Below the pieces are notes generated by a model. It had not been told where the DNA came from and did no database searches. It saw only the letters and a list, made by a program, of their open reading frames with translations. Shown piece by piece: positions 39,364 through 51,403 of a DNA stretch of 64,000 bases. The position numbers were made by a program, and so were the translations under genes. Numbering within the stretch: position 1 is the first letter of the stretch; every line of letters starts with the position of its first letter. The stretch is from Coenobita brevimanus. Its lineage: Eukaryota; Arthropoda; Malacostraca; Decapoda; Coenobitidae. The stretch is from positions 24,409,067-24,473,066 of the forward strand of contig CM064732.1 of assembly GCA_032717465.1 (NCBI GenBank), in the 5' to 3' direction.

Positions 39364-40143
39364 TTAACCCGCCAGCTCCCATTGATGTATATATATGTCC
39401 ACATGTTTTGTCACTGTGACTCCCATTGACGTATATAAATGCACAGCAATTGCAAGGTCCCTAATTTGCACAATTTTCATATTTCGCTCGTGATTTTTGG
39501 TACGTATACACGGGGCATCTTCCTCTACAAGATGCCAGGAAGGGTCGATGCCTTACCCCACATGACCTCCCACCCCCCTGCAAGCCATTGTCTCCGCAAT
39601 TCACCTGTTACCAATGACCTGGCCAGTAAAAACATGTCGTGCCACGGTACGAAATTCAAGGCCTGAGTGTTTCCCCAATCGATGACAATGAGGAGGATAA
39701 AGTTTACGAAGCATTAGAGGAAGAAACAGTCAGAAATGATGATCAGGTAATGTCGCCAAAAGAGGTCAGGTATGTTGATGTGTTTGATGAGTGAAACAAT
39801 GCTTATATTGCCTATATTACTGTGTGGAAACCAATATACTTTCATACCACATATAAATTCGTACCAAATAAATAAATAAATACCGTTTATGAGTGGTGTG
39901 GAATAGTTTCCCTCTCATAGAACTTGTTTTCTTTGGAGCCATCCTGATTGAAAACCCAGTAAGGTAAGGGGTACTTCTACCTGTATCCAGTATTTTAAAC
40001 CTCAGATGAGCGATTTATCTATGAATTTTCGATGTTTTTCACAAAAAGCAGAGGTTTGAGCCAAAAAAAAATATTCCCAAAATTGGTCGGGATTGGGGGG
40101 GGGGGGTCAGTGGTGGAAAATCGGTTGGGACAGGGTGGGTTAA
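39364..40143. mobile_element. Candidate piggyBac-type element, TTAA-flanked
   Basis: The left end is TTAA then CCCGCCAGCTCCCATTGAT. The right end, read inverted, is TTAA then CCCACCCTGTCCCAACCGAT. Both TTAA sites are intact (39364-39367 and 40140-40143). PiggyBac-family elements insert at TTAA and usually start CCC. The left subterminal region repeats CTCCCATTGAyGTATATA twice (about 39374 and 39421). A short acidic frame around 39669-39793 (DDNEEDKVYEALEEE...) is reminiscent of acidic piggyBac transposase N-termini but too short to be sure. Length between the TTAA sites is about 770 bp, so at best a deletion derivative. Confidence 0.45.
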
Positions 40144-40620
40144 AAGAACTTAACAAGTTGGTAGTTTGCGATGACCAACTCGAAGTGGACCTGTTGAATT
40201 TAGCTGCTGCTGTTTAGCCTCTACACACAAAGGTGGATCCTTATCTGGTCTGAGTCTAGAAATACCATCTCTCTCCTCTCCTTCTAAGGAATCTAAACTA
40301 CTCAGACAACAGAAATAACTCGATACTTGCATAAACACAATAAACATAATAATGTGGGAAAAATATGAAACCTCCCATATTATGTACTGATGTTCATAAT
40401 ATACATATTTAGTATTTTCAAACCATTTCAGCACTGCTGAAATTTTATTGGGGGGTGAAAATGTTATTTTTTAGTTCATTGTTTTTCCTCACAGCTTATT
40501 TTTCGCCGGCGTGTACTCAGTCATTTTGAGGAACATTTTTCGCATTTCATTGCGAAGCACAGAACAGGTTTAGGGAACTAAGAACTGCAATGCCAGGTGT
40601 AACTTGAAAAAATAATGCAG
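40144..40620. other. No recognisable gene or element
   Basis: AT-rich sequence with a 94-codon minus frame (40150-40434) that has no recognisable domain. Confidence 0.45.
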
Positions 40621-40679
40621 GGGTCTGGCCATTGGGTCCCGACAATTTTTGGACCCATGGGCCATGGAGGGGCTAAGGG

Positions 40680-40830
40680 GGGCCGTTGCTAGGCAACGAG
40701 TAGTTGCCTAGCATCCGAAACCTTGAGGACACAACCAGGTCATAGGCTGGTCATTGTGTCCAGGGTTTGTCAGACTTGGTTAATTCTGAAGGTAAGAAGT
40801 GCCTTCCACAATCAAACAAGACTGCTAGGG
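40680..40830 (+). repeat. Hairpin-bearing dispersed repeat, copy 1
   Basis: The first 36 bases form an inverted repeat, GTTGCTAGGCAAC-GAGTA-GTTGCCTAGCATC, followed by a body with GAGGACACAACCAGGTCATA, GGCTGGTCATTGTGTCCAG and GGTTAATTCTGAAGG. The same arrangement recurs at 42985-43110 and 43141-43285. GTTGCCTAGCAAC fits the RFX X-box consensus (GTnRCC-n0-3-RGYAAC), which could be coincidental. Confidence 0.8.
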
Positions 40831-41049
40831 ACGCTGAGGCCAATCTTCGCAGGGTTGCCATTTGGAAACTAGAGGAAGAGGGGAAAAATGGATGGAACAC
40901 TTCCGATAGGGAATGACCTCAAGATTACACCTAAAGAAGTCATAGCTTTCGACGCCCATTAGCCCCTACACCGCGGGCTTGTTTACCAATGACTTGCGTG
41001 TGCCGCAGGGTTATTTGGGCTCCGACAGACTCTCAAAAAATATTTGCCA

Positions 41050-42064
41050 AAAATCAGTTATTAGTCCTAGAATAATAAAATTATATATGCTTATGGCACA
41101 TACCTTCAGCTTTCTCCTGGAATGATTGTTGAGCCTTCGTCGGTTACCGTAGGACTTGTGGAGACCTCTGAAGTAGGGTAACGAAGTCTCCACTTTACAC
41201 TTCCCGACAACCCGTAATATGATTACCACAGCCAGATACAAACACTATAAACACTATTCTACAATTTTCAAGTAGTTTGGGATCCATACTAAAAAAAAAA
41301 AAAACACTGTGAATTCAATGGAAATTACGAGCGCGTCTGATCGTCGCACTGGCACTAGTTCGCTTTTGTTACTCTGTCATTTATTATTCATAAAACCTCA
41401 CACTTTATATTTCTATTACTATATAACACTTATATATATCTACAGTCTTTATCCATAAGTTTCCTTCAGTAGTATTAGTTTATTGTCACTGTAGGGATTC
41501 AATTTCTTTCAGTAAAATACGTAGCATTCACTTTCTCGTCCTGTATACTGGCATTGAGAGTGAATGTCACTTTCATCTTCACTCTCATAACTCATAGCAT
41601 TCAGACATGCTAGAGTGAAACTTTCACTTTCATTACTCCTAGGGTATATACTCGTATTCTTATAATACTACTCATTTACATTTCTATTTACGTTCTCTAT
41701 TTTATTTACGTTATTTACATTTCTATTTTATTTACACTGTGTTGTGCACTGTCACTTGAAATAACTTATAAAACTATTTTCCAATGTTCACGTATATTTA
41801 CATTCATTACTTTCACTTGCTGTTTACACATTATTTACACATTATTTACAATTCCACTTGCACTGTTTTACTCAATAGAAAGATCGTAGTCACTCTTTTA
41901 TCAATTGTCAGCCCTTTACCTCTTTCCACACGAGGTTTAGTAGGGGGTAAAGGTCACAGGGCCATTTGCATGGGGGTGAAAAAAGGCCTTGAAGTCAGCA
42001 AGAAGAAACATACGTACCCTCGCTTCGGAAGATGAGAGTAAACTGATAACGGAGGGCCAGCGTG
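41050..42064. other. AT-rich non-coding stretch
   Basis: Contains repeated TATTTACATT/ATTTACATTTCTATTTA motifs around 41670-41850 and no recognisable gene. Confidence 0.5.
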
Positions 42065-42620
42065 GAGGCCTGCTTAGGGGTTATTCAGAGTTACCAATAT
42101 TGGTTCTTGAAACAGCTAAGTCTAGCACTGATATGATTGGCAGGAAATCTAGACAATACATTATAAATTTGGTAGTTCCAGGTGAATGTAAATATCACTT
42201 AGGCTTCTCCCTTCCCTCCTTACATGTATATTTATTACGAAAATAGATTAGAGGCCTACTTAGGAGATATATATTCAGAGCTACCAATGTTAGATCTTGA
42301 AACAACTTTGTCTAGCACTGATATGATTGGCAGGAAATCTAGACAATACATTATAAATTAGGTAGTTCCAGGTGAATGTAAATATCACTTAGGCTTCTCC
42401 CTTCCCTCCTTACATGTATATTTATTACGAAAATAGATTATACGGCATATTTCAAGGGGAAAAAACAGCGAAAATTAGCGAACGAGTGCACGTGAGGTGT
42501 TGTCAGGTGATAATTAGCCAATTCCAGGTGTATGGCACTCTCACTTACCTTATTTCTTTCTTGTATATATTATTTGGTATAAGAATAGGACATAGGGCTT
42601 ATTTCAATGGATGAAATCAG
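42065..42620 (+). repeat. Tandem satellite-like array: two near-identical 190-bp units and one decayed unit
   Basis: Unit 1 (from ~42065) and unit 2 (from ~42251) share long identical blocks, such as TAGCACTGATATGATTGGCA and CTTCTCCCTTCCCTCCTTAC, with the repeat offset at 190 bp (42171 and 42361). A third, strongly diverged unit follows, with its TTCCAGGTG landmark at 42522 instead of 42366. The near-identity of the first two units implies a recent duplication. Confidence 0.9.
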
Positions 42621-42984
42621 TGAAAAATTCCAGGGAAGATTTACTTAGCGTAGCACGGCCGGGCAGGCGAGAGGATAGGGTAATGGAGGGGGGGTAGGGA
42701 GGGGAGTCAAGAACGGGGAGAAATGGCTAAATTGTCAACAATGGATGGGAGTACAGATGAGATTAGGAGTGCTGACTAGTGTTGGACATTGGCAGTACTG
42801 CTAGATGATACAAGCCCCCACTTGGAAGCCCGGGTGAATTCAAAATAACACAGAATCACAAAAGCGACGCCCCACGGTATGATCCCTTGCTCCCAAGCGT
42901 CACGAAAGTGACGCCCCGCGGTTAAGGGGTTAGTAATACTTCTACAGCTCAAAACGTGAAAAGTACAAAAATAGCATTTTTTTT

Positions 42985-43110
42985 GGCTGTTGCAAGGTAA
43001 CGAGTAGTTGCTTAGTAACCAAAACCCTGAGGACACAACTAGGTAATAGGCTGGTCATTGTGTCCAGGTTTGTTCTGAATCGGTTAATTCTAAAGAGTAG
43101 AAGTGCCTGC
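42985..43110 (+). repeat. Hairpin-bearing dispersed repeat, copy 2 (diverged stem)
   Basis: GTTGCAAGGTAAC (42989-43001) and GTTGCTTAGTAAC (43007-43019) are the diverged stem halves, followed by the same body as copy 1 (GAGGACACAACTAGG, GGCTGGTCATTGTGTCCAG, GGTTAATTCTAAAG). Confidence 0.8.
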
Positions 43111-43140
43111 CATAATGAAACAAGATTTTTTTTTGGGGGG

Positions 43141-43285
43141 GGCCGTTGCTATGCAACGAGCAGTTGCCTAGCAACCAAAACCTTGTGGATACAACTAGGC
43201 CAACGGCTGGTCGTTGTGTCAAGATATGGTCGGAATCGGTTAATTCTAAAGGGTATAAGTGCTTGCCACAATTAAACAATACCAC
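43141..43285 (+). repeat. Hairpin-bearing dispersed repeat, copy 3
   Basis: Stem halves are GTTGCTATGCAAC (43145-43157) and GTTGCCTAGCAAC (43163-43175), with body sequence as in copies 1 and 2. It follows copy 2 directly, so copies 2 and 3 form a head-to-tail pair with ~156 bp spacing. Confidence 0.85.
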
Positions 43286-44100
43286 AAGAAAGATAGAAAA
43301 CGAGACTAACAATAAGAGCAGCAAGGAGGTGGCCAACAACTATTTGCGAAAACTAAGTTTTCAGTATGATGACGTTTTGTCTGTACTACATTCTTGCTGC
43401 TACCTGTCGATTTTATTCGACTCAGTGGAGACTATGGCAGTGAAAGGGCTACTGAAGGCGATATCTGGATCCTTCAAGTGCAATGTTTACCGAAAGCTTG
43501 AATGAAATCGTCATGAGACAGCAAAAACAAAATATAGGTAGCGTTCCTGGGCTCAAGGAATGATAGCAGACTTTAATAATAAGAGGGTATTTCTTAAACA
43601 AACTTGCTATCAGTTCCTTGTCATAAGCAAGATTTGTTTTCTTGCAGAAAGAACAAAAAATGGTGAGGACATCCTTTCCATGTTATTGTACTCGTGCAAA
43701 AACGGGTGTTAATAGCGAGAGAGAAATTATTGTAATAGTTATTTGTGAGTCTCCTCCCAAAACCTGGAAGCATCAAGAGGTGTTGAAAGGACCAGTTTGG
43801 GGGTGCTCTTGTTCATTTAATATAAATCTTTTCTTGCTCTGTATCAGTATATCTCAGTCTATGGCTCTATCCTTAAAATTTTTGTGCACCTTTTATTTCT
43901 CCTGTGGCTGAGTACAGTTTGGAGCAATTACTCAGATAATACTGTATATCAAAGATAAGCTTGGATGAGTTTTCTCAGACAATCAAACATTAAAAAAAAA
44001 ATGAGTTCCATAATAAATCATCTGAACCAGGTCAGTATGGGGGAATGAAAAATAACAACAGTTCAAGCACCAAATGGCAAAAGCAGAGTAATTCCATTTC

Positions 44101-44104
<4 letters not shown>
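43286..44104. other. No recognisable gene or element
   Basis: The + frame 43146-43505 starts inside the hairpin repeat and has no recognisable domain. The rest is AT-rich and non-coding. Confidence 0.4.

Positions 44105-44162
<58 letters not shown>
44105..44162. repeat. (TC)n-(AC)n compound microsatellite
   Basis: About 40 bp of TC followed by about 18 bp of AC. Confidence 0.95.
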
Positions 44163-45465
44163 GCCCACCAGCAGTAAATACGGATCTATTTGACCGACCG
44201 GAAAGGTGTGTACGACAGGTCCCAAAACAAATTGGTCGGTTCACGCTCGACGATTCACGCGGCCAAAATGTTTATTGATGTTTGAATGCTTATTGCGAAT
44301 TATCCTGTCCCCCTCCCTCCCACACACTCTCTCTCTCCCTGTATGTGATGGAAATGAAACGTGTATGTGTTGGACTAAAGTGTGTAAATGTTGTCATTCT
44401 GTTGTATAACATCAGAATTTGAGAGATTGTGGAAAGGGATCTGGGTGGGCTTGTTTTGTAAATGGTTTATCATTTGGGACAGAGGTCATAACATTCGTTA
44501 CACTCTCAAAACTATGCCAAAACACAGAGATGTGTTGATAGGTTTTGTTTTTGTCGAAACTAAGTCAGTCTCAAAAAATGGGATTAACTGTTTTGTTACA
44601 CAGTGTCACAGCTTAAAGAGATTGGACCAAAAGCTCCATTTAATTGTTTTTTAACTGTGCCAAAACGTAAGATAGTGCCTAAATTTTCACTGCACTTCCT
44701 CATAATTATGTCAGATTTTGGAGATCTACTCAAGTGTTCCGTTTCGAAACTGTCAGAACCATGACAGATCTTGCTCAATAAGTAATAATTAATAGTTATA
44801 ATAATGATTGTTACCCTACCAGGAAGCTGTAAATCCAGATGAACCCAAAACAGCTGCAACATCATGGTTATTAACTACAATATCAGGATCAGCAACAACT
44901 ACAGTTATACTCATAACATCAACTACAATAACTAGATACAAAATGTTCAGAGAGCACTGTGAAATTTGAACTTGAACCATTACCTTGACTTTTGATCAGT
45001 TTGTGCTATTATCTAATCACTTATTCCCTTTTCCCGCACACAATGCACACTCCCTAATGCCATATCAGACGGATCAGACGATCATGAGACAACGCTGTGC
45101 TCTGAACTTTTACAATGAGCTCTGACCTATTTGGTCCAAATTCGAAACATCCATACAATGTGTGTGCCAATTTTTATTCAAATTGGATCAGACACTCGGG
45201 AGATAATTTGTTAACATTATAGATTCATCCGTACAAAAAGGACTTGATTGCAATAATATAACTTTCAGCGTAACAAACAAGATCAACAAGAACAACAGCC
45301 ACTACTATAACATTAGTCAAAGTACAATTAATACAACTGCGGTAGCAACAAAAACAAACTCCTGTTTAACAACAACATCGACGATAACCTATACTGTTAA
45401 TATGTAAACAGTTATTACACCCACGTTTGCAGAGTGAGAGCGGGAGCTAGGTTTTTGAGCAGCAT
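44163..45465. other. No recognisable gene or element
   Basis: AT-rich, with ACAACAACTACAA-like simple sequence between 44870 and 45400. Short frames have no recognisable domain. Confidence 0.45.
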
Positions 45466-45481
45466 CTCTCTCTCTCTCTCT

Positions 45482-45524
<43 letters not shown>

Positions 45525-45559
45525 ACAATATCACAGACATAAACATTAGCGCGCGCACA

Positions 45560-45622
<63 letters not shown>
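45466..45622. repeat. Interrupted (CT)n/(CA)n compound microsatellite
   Basis: CT run (45466-45481), CA run (45482-45520), a ~30-bp unique segment with GCGCGCGC, then a second CA run (45551-45622). Confidence 0.95.
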
Positions 45623-45625
<3 letters not shown>

Positions 45626-47455
45626 TATACTGTATTACCATCTCCGAAAGAGTCAAACTTTATTACAACAATATAATCCCAACTGCAAATCGCTGTTACA
45701 CATTTCATATCAGAATTCTGTAAAGTCACTCTGGCGCTTTCCTAAAATTTAATTCCATTACGAGGAAGTGCTTCTTATCTGATGTAAAATCTTGTATCAG
45801 TACCTTATCAACATTAAGCAATAGTGGTGCTGAAGGCATTAATGGTGTCAGAGTCTAAGCTCCTCAGTATGAGTGGTACGAATATACTCTAAATTTTGTA
45901 ACTGATTCCTAGTATGTGACTCCCAAGAGAAAAAAAATCTCCTAGAAGCATCGATTTTATATACGGAAGTTGTTTTAGTGGAAGGCTTAATGAGCGTAGT
46001 TTCTACCTTTTGAGTAATAGACTTCTCTCTCCGAATAAAACCGACTGGCTGTAAAAAGAACAAGATTCAGAAACACGACAGAAGCGCTTAAGGAGTTATC
46101 TGAGATGAAGTAAAGCCCTTTCATTGCGTGGGGCCTTGCAAACTATACTAAATCTCCAGATGGTAAAAGTTAAAAACCACAAGGATTTTTTTTTTCAAAG
46201 CTGAGTTTTAACTAATTTATGCTGATAAAACTTTGTCATTTTATGCACGGGAAAATTTTTTTGGATATGTTCTCAAATTTAGAGGAACAAACTTTAGCTC
46301 AGTTCATTAGTCCAGTCTTTAGTGGGTCGGTGAATGAATAATGAGTGAACGGGGTTGCGGTACAGATTGCAAGATACATTACACAATATACAGAACATTG
46401 CCGTAACAGGGAATGTGGTACAAAGCCTGAGAGCTAACAGTGTCGTCAACTTGTCCATTTTTGCTTCGATACCTCCAGATGATTTTATCTGACTTATGAA
46501 GGACCTCTAATTGTGACAGGGTTCATTATGCCATTACCTAACTCCTACAGTTTGAAAAACACTGATAGGCTATTGCGATAAAAATCATCTGGAAATAGCA
46601 AGATCTTTCTACAACATAAATTATCAGATTCACTAGGTAAAATCATGACTGAGAGGGCAAACCTCTATTTGTTTTTTTTTTTTTTTTACAAATGCATGTC
46701 GAAAATCAAAATTAATTTAGCATTTATATAACTGCTGACCGCACTTTCTAGTATGGTACAGAGGATGACTGAGTCAAATAGCCAGAGGAGTTCCATGGCC
46801 ACCAGAAAACTGGGGTCCTGCCTTCTCCTTTCGCAAATTAACCTTCATTAATGCAATCATTATTTGCAAGGTCATGTGCAGCGAAGAACGAGTGCGAGAC
46901 AGTGTAGGTTTGTGAGAGTGGACTGGCTGGAAGAAGGAGAGTAAGGCGCAGAGCGAGTTCGTGTGAGGAAGGGTTTTATATCATGGTACTCTGGTGAACA
47001 TTAAAAGAAGACGAGAGGATTTTGTGTGAAAAAGAGGGTAAACAGAAAAAGTAGTTGAAGACCAGTCACAAGACAGACACAGAGGGAGAACTTGAGACTG
47101 ACTAAACGAGTGTTTGACTGAGGGATAGATGAAGGGAAAAGCACCAAAGAACAAGACAGTGTGAAATTATGATATGTGGGTAAAGTAATGGAATACTTAG
47201 AAAAAGGTGGATATAAAAGTTCACATTTGCATGGCATTTTTAATGTAGTTCATATACTTTTCCATCTTCGTACTGTATTGTCTGTATTATATTTTCTTCT
47301 TTGTTGCCTTTTTCCTACTTATCGCTTCTCTATTCCTTTTTTTCTTAAAATTTCATGAAGTTTCTTTGTTTTACCTTTTGCCTTTTCTGCTAATATGGCA
47401 CTAATGATGACCATCATCATAACCATGATCATGATGGTAATAAAGATAATAATGA
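45623..47455. other. No recognisable gene or element
   Basis: AT-rich sequence with a 17-18 bp T-run at 46671-46688 and an A/G-rich part at 46900-47150. No coding frame of interest. Confidence 0.5.
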
Positions 47456-47488
47456 TGTTTATGATGATGATGATGATGATGATGATGG
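47456..47488. repeat. (ATG)n trinucleotide repeat
   Basis: About ten GAT/ATG units following looser ATGATG sequence from 47403. Confidence 0.9.
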
Positions 47489-47806
47489 TGTTATATTGCT
47501 CATTTTACTGTGCTGTCTGTTATATGGTTGTTGTTACTCGGACATTTTCAGTAGATTCATATTGCTGTGGCTGCTGTTGTTCTCTGTTTCTGGGTACTAC
47601 CTTACCCCATCGCAAGAGCGAAAAAGGATCAGGATGGAGACTGGCATGAAGGCACTATTATCACTGCAGCCTCTCATATCCTTTTTATCAAGCTTATTAT
47701 TTTTCTCGTAAATATAGCCTGCTGTGTTGCATTTATGCATTTAAAAGAAGTGACAATTGTCATGTAATGATGTGAGTCTATGAAATGAAAAAAAAAAACA
47801 TTAGGT

Positions 47807-47810
<4 letters not shown>

Positions 47811-47884
<74 letters not shown>
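47811..47884. repeat. (CA)n microsatellite, ~74 bp
   Basis: Uninterrupted CA run. A GATA-rich segment follows at 47938-47995. Confidence 0.98.
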
Positions 47885-47888
<4 letters not shown>

Positions 47889-47995
47889 TTTTATCTCTGT
47901 CTATGTATATAGACAGGCACAACTCCACTGATTAACCGATAGATAGACAAATAGATAGATAGGTAGAAAGAGAGATAGGTAGACACAGATATATA

Positions 47996-48824
47996 GAGAA
48001 AGCCCCACAATGACAGCGTTAGAAAGAAATGTCATGTTAGTAAATATTTATTTACTGTATATTAGTGCGAATGTGTTTATAGCCAACTAATTCGTTGCAA
48101 AAATTTTAATCATGTCCCTGACAAGACCAGCAAATACCTAAATGAACGATTTTATATTTGATTATGATTTCAGTGTTAAGCTATTCGACTACGATTCTGC
48201 CTTTTTTTCGTTTCAGACCTACCACGTCGACGGCGTGGTTCCTATTAAAATCATACTACTTTCAAAAGCACTGATTAATCTTTGTCGAGACATTTTTTGT
48301 CACTTCAGTGAATAGATATAGCTTCAACTAATCGTTCGTTCGTAGAGGTCTCTTCTCAGTTGCATAAAATCGTCTGTTAAGAACACGAGTAAACTTGAAA
48401 TGAGGAACCCCGGATGGAGGGGCCAGTCACTCTACCATCAGACGCTGAGAGGGTACTAAATGTTATATTTATTCCGTTTAGTTTAAAAAGTCTTTCATGA
48501 ACACAACAATATCGTCTGGAGTTGGTGCGAATTAAGTACATTTTATATGGTGTTCTCCTCGTGAGGGGGTAAGCTATTTGACCAAACATTCCAACGTTGA
48601 AGTTGTTGTTGTTGTTGTTTACATGGTCTTTACAGTCGATCTTTCAGTTTGTCAATGTATCTAAATGTCTCTCTGTCAGTATACATCTCGGTCTACATAA
48701 TGGTCATTATACAGTATATATAATTGACCTTAGTTGCTTTTCTTTCATACTACTGTCTATCTGTCTGTCAATATGTATCCATCCATCAATCCATCATTCA
48801 ATCCTACGTTGCCCTATGAGAAGC
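47996..48824. other. No recognisable gene or element
   Basis: AT-rich sequence with short frames. A GTTGTT run is at 48602-48619. Confidence 0.5.
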
Positions 48825-48998
48825 GTAGGAGCCCGGGGCTAGGCAGTTGGTCCTGACATTTAAGATGAGAGTGACCAACCTCACTCATTCCTGAGTGGCA
48901 TTACGTGAGCAATAAACCCCAACCACCCCTTGCATATAAACCTTCACCGGGTCAATCCGATTGGAGCACAATAATTGTCCACTAAACCACCGGGAGCC
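48825..48998 (-). mobile_element. tRNA-derived SINE
   Basis: On the - strand from 48998 the sequence reads GGCTCCCGGTGGTTTAGTGG, then ACAATTATTGTGCTCCAATC, then GGATTGACCCGGTGAAGG. TGGTTTAGTGG is a good RNA polymerase III A-box (TRGCnnAGYnGG), as in tRNA-Glu/Asp-type heads. The B-box region GGATTGACCC is degenerate compared with GGTTCGAnTCC. A ~110-bp body follows, including CTCACGTAATGCCACTCAGG and CTGCCTAGCCCCGGGCTCC. The adjoining 49026-49107 segment recurs at 14886. No clear tail or target duplication was seen. Confidence 0.6.
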
Positions 48999-49025
48999 AA
49001 AATTTGGTTATATGGTTACCACCCA

Positions 49026-49107
49026 GCGTAGTAAATGGTTTCCTGGTGTACAGGAAACCATTTAGCTTGTCACTCAGTGTAGAGTCACCCACAGGCAGAA
49101 GGAATCT
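49026..49107 (+). repeat. Dispersed repeat shared with 14886-14965
   Basis: Shared AGTAAATGGyTTCCTGrTGT start and TAGAGTyrCCC...GG(C/T)AG end, roughly 70-75% alike. It lies directly upstream of the SINE's tRNA-like head and may be part of the same repeat unit. Confidence 0.5.
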
Positions 49108-49254
49108 ATCTTTATCTATTTATCTATCTGGCTGTCTTTATCTTTGTCTACCTATATATCTAGCTATCTATGTTTAGTTTTATTCCGATCTAGCTATTAT
49201 AATTATCTATTGACCCTTGTATTAAATACCTATCTGTTAGTATACATCTCGATA

Positions 49255-50084
<830 letters not shown>

Positions 50085-50172
50085 GTGAAATGGCTGGGGG
50101 CAGGGCAAAATGGAGGCGATTTGTTTGTGGCCGCCTCTAACGGGATTTAGGTGTCTGGCAATAGATAGGTAG
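50085..50172 (+). mobile_element. LINE copy E, extreme 3' end plus TAGA tail
   Basis: Only the last ~75 bp of the LINE family remain (GTGAAATGGC, GGAGGCGATTTGTTTGTGGC, GGGATTTAGGTGTCTGGC), followed by ATAGATAGGTAG. It is the shortest of the five copies. Confidence 0.8.
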
Positions 50173-50403
50173 TTTTTCTTACACCTATGAGTACAATTAG
50201 GTACATTATCTTCTCTTTTTTGCTACTGACTGCCCTCAATAATATGATATGCAGGCGAACTACATCCAGTGCTCACTTCATTAACGACCTTCAGAAACGA
50301 TGAGGCTTGAATACTGCTTTCGTCTCTCAGTAATGATGATACTTAATTTACACTGGGAGAAAAAAGAATATGAAAGAGGTTCACTGGTCTCTGTTTTTCT
50401 GAT

Positions 50404-50411
50404 CCCCCCCC

Positions 50412-50495
<84 letters not shown>

Positions 50496-50520
50496 AATAT
50501 CTCAACCACATAAACTCCCT

Positions 50521-50582
<62 letters not shown>

Positions 50583-50585
50583 CCC
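50404..50585 (+). repeat. Duplicated C-run/(CT)n/(CA)n compound microsatellite
   Basis: C9 + (CT)n + (CA)n, then CAATATCTCAACCACATAAA, then C9 + (CT)n + C5, then ATTATCTCAACCACATAAAT (to ~50605). The ATCTCAACCACATAAA segment with its C-run and CT tract is duplicated at ~100-bp spacing. It resembles the duplication at 34076. Confidence 0.93.
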
Positions 50586-50850
50586 ATTATCTCAACCACA
50601 TAAATAGAAATACGTATGTTTCTTCAAACGCTATTCCTTTTTCCCCTGCAATAATGTTTGCAATTTGTACTTGCATTTATACCGGGCGACGAGTGTGTTG
50701 GTGCATCTGTGCGCGAGTTTAGAACTACGTGTGCTTGACAGAAATGGATAAAGAATGTATGTTTGCAGAGAAAGAAACTTGAATGAGTGCGCTGACATAT
50801 TTTCGGCTGAGAGAATGAGAGGGATGAACGTGTGAGTGTGACCATGTAAA

Positions 50851-50852
<2 letters not shown>

Positions 50853-50908
<56 letters not shown>
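50853..50908. repeat. (GT)n microsatellite
   Basis: Pure GT run of ~56 bp. Confidence 0.97.
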
Positions 50909-50911
<3 letters not shown>

Positions 50912-51403
50912 AAGTAGATGTAGCCGAGGGGTGTAATTCTATAGAGAAGGTTATCTTGTTGTTTATTCAATGGGAGTGACACCAGGAGAAAGTAATGGTG
51001 AGGCGTGTAGGAGATATCAGTGTAGGCATTCTCTGTTCCGTTATTCTCTTTGTATTTTAAGTGGGATGATGAAATAAGCAGATTTGGGTTGGTGAAGTTT
51101 ATTGTGAGACAGTTACTTGCATGAAAGTTAAGAGCTTGGTGTGACCCTTGTAGCCTATGGTTAGTAGCAGTTTGTGTTAGCTGCTGTCCTCCTACAATAC
51201 TCTCACTCTCCTACTCCCTATCGCTCTCTCCTTGTCTAACTCTTGTTCTTTCCTGTCCTCCTAACTCTCCTGCATGTGATATCGGACTTACATCTCCCTC
51301 AAGCTTCCAGATAAAGTGTGTGGGCACACGTGTGTGTACGTTTATGTGTGTGTGTGCCATATTTCCGACGTATGATCAGGGGTGTTTGGCATTCTTGAAG
51401 AAC
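50909..51403. other. No recognisable gene or element
   Basis: Mixed sequence with a CTCT/CCTC-rich part at 51185-51275. It ends at the left direct repeat of the Ty3/Gypsy region. Confidence 0.45.

Larger units (their letters stand above)
40950..42935. mobile_element. Weak candidate inverted-repeat element enclosing tandem units
   Basis: TTAGCCCCTACACCGCGGGC at ~40959 resembles, inverted, CTAACCCCTTAACCGCGGGG ending at ~42934. 15 of the first 18 positions agree. The interior contains the tandem ~190-bp units but no transposase. The motif is short and CG-rich, so chance cannot be excluded. The right part also has a duplicated AAGTGACGCCCC/AAGCGACGCCCC segment (42863-42918). Confidence 0.25.

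Noticed and set aside
42065..42440. CRISPR-like array
   Set aside because: Units are ~190-bp tandem copies without short repeats and unique spacers, and the genome is eukaryotic.
43146..43505. 119-codon frame as a host exon
   Set aside because: It begins inside the hairpin repeat and the remainder shows no domain or splice-site support.
48930..48998. Functional tRNA gene
   Set aside because: The A-box is good but the B-box and acceptor stem do not form a proper cloverleaf; it reads as a SINE head.
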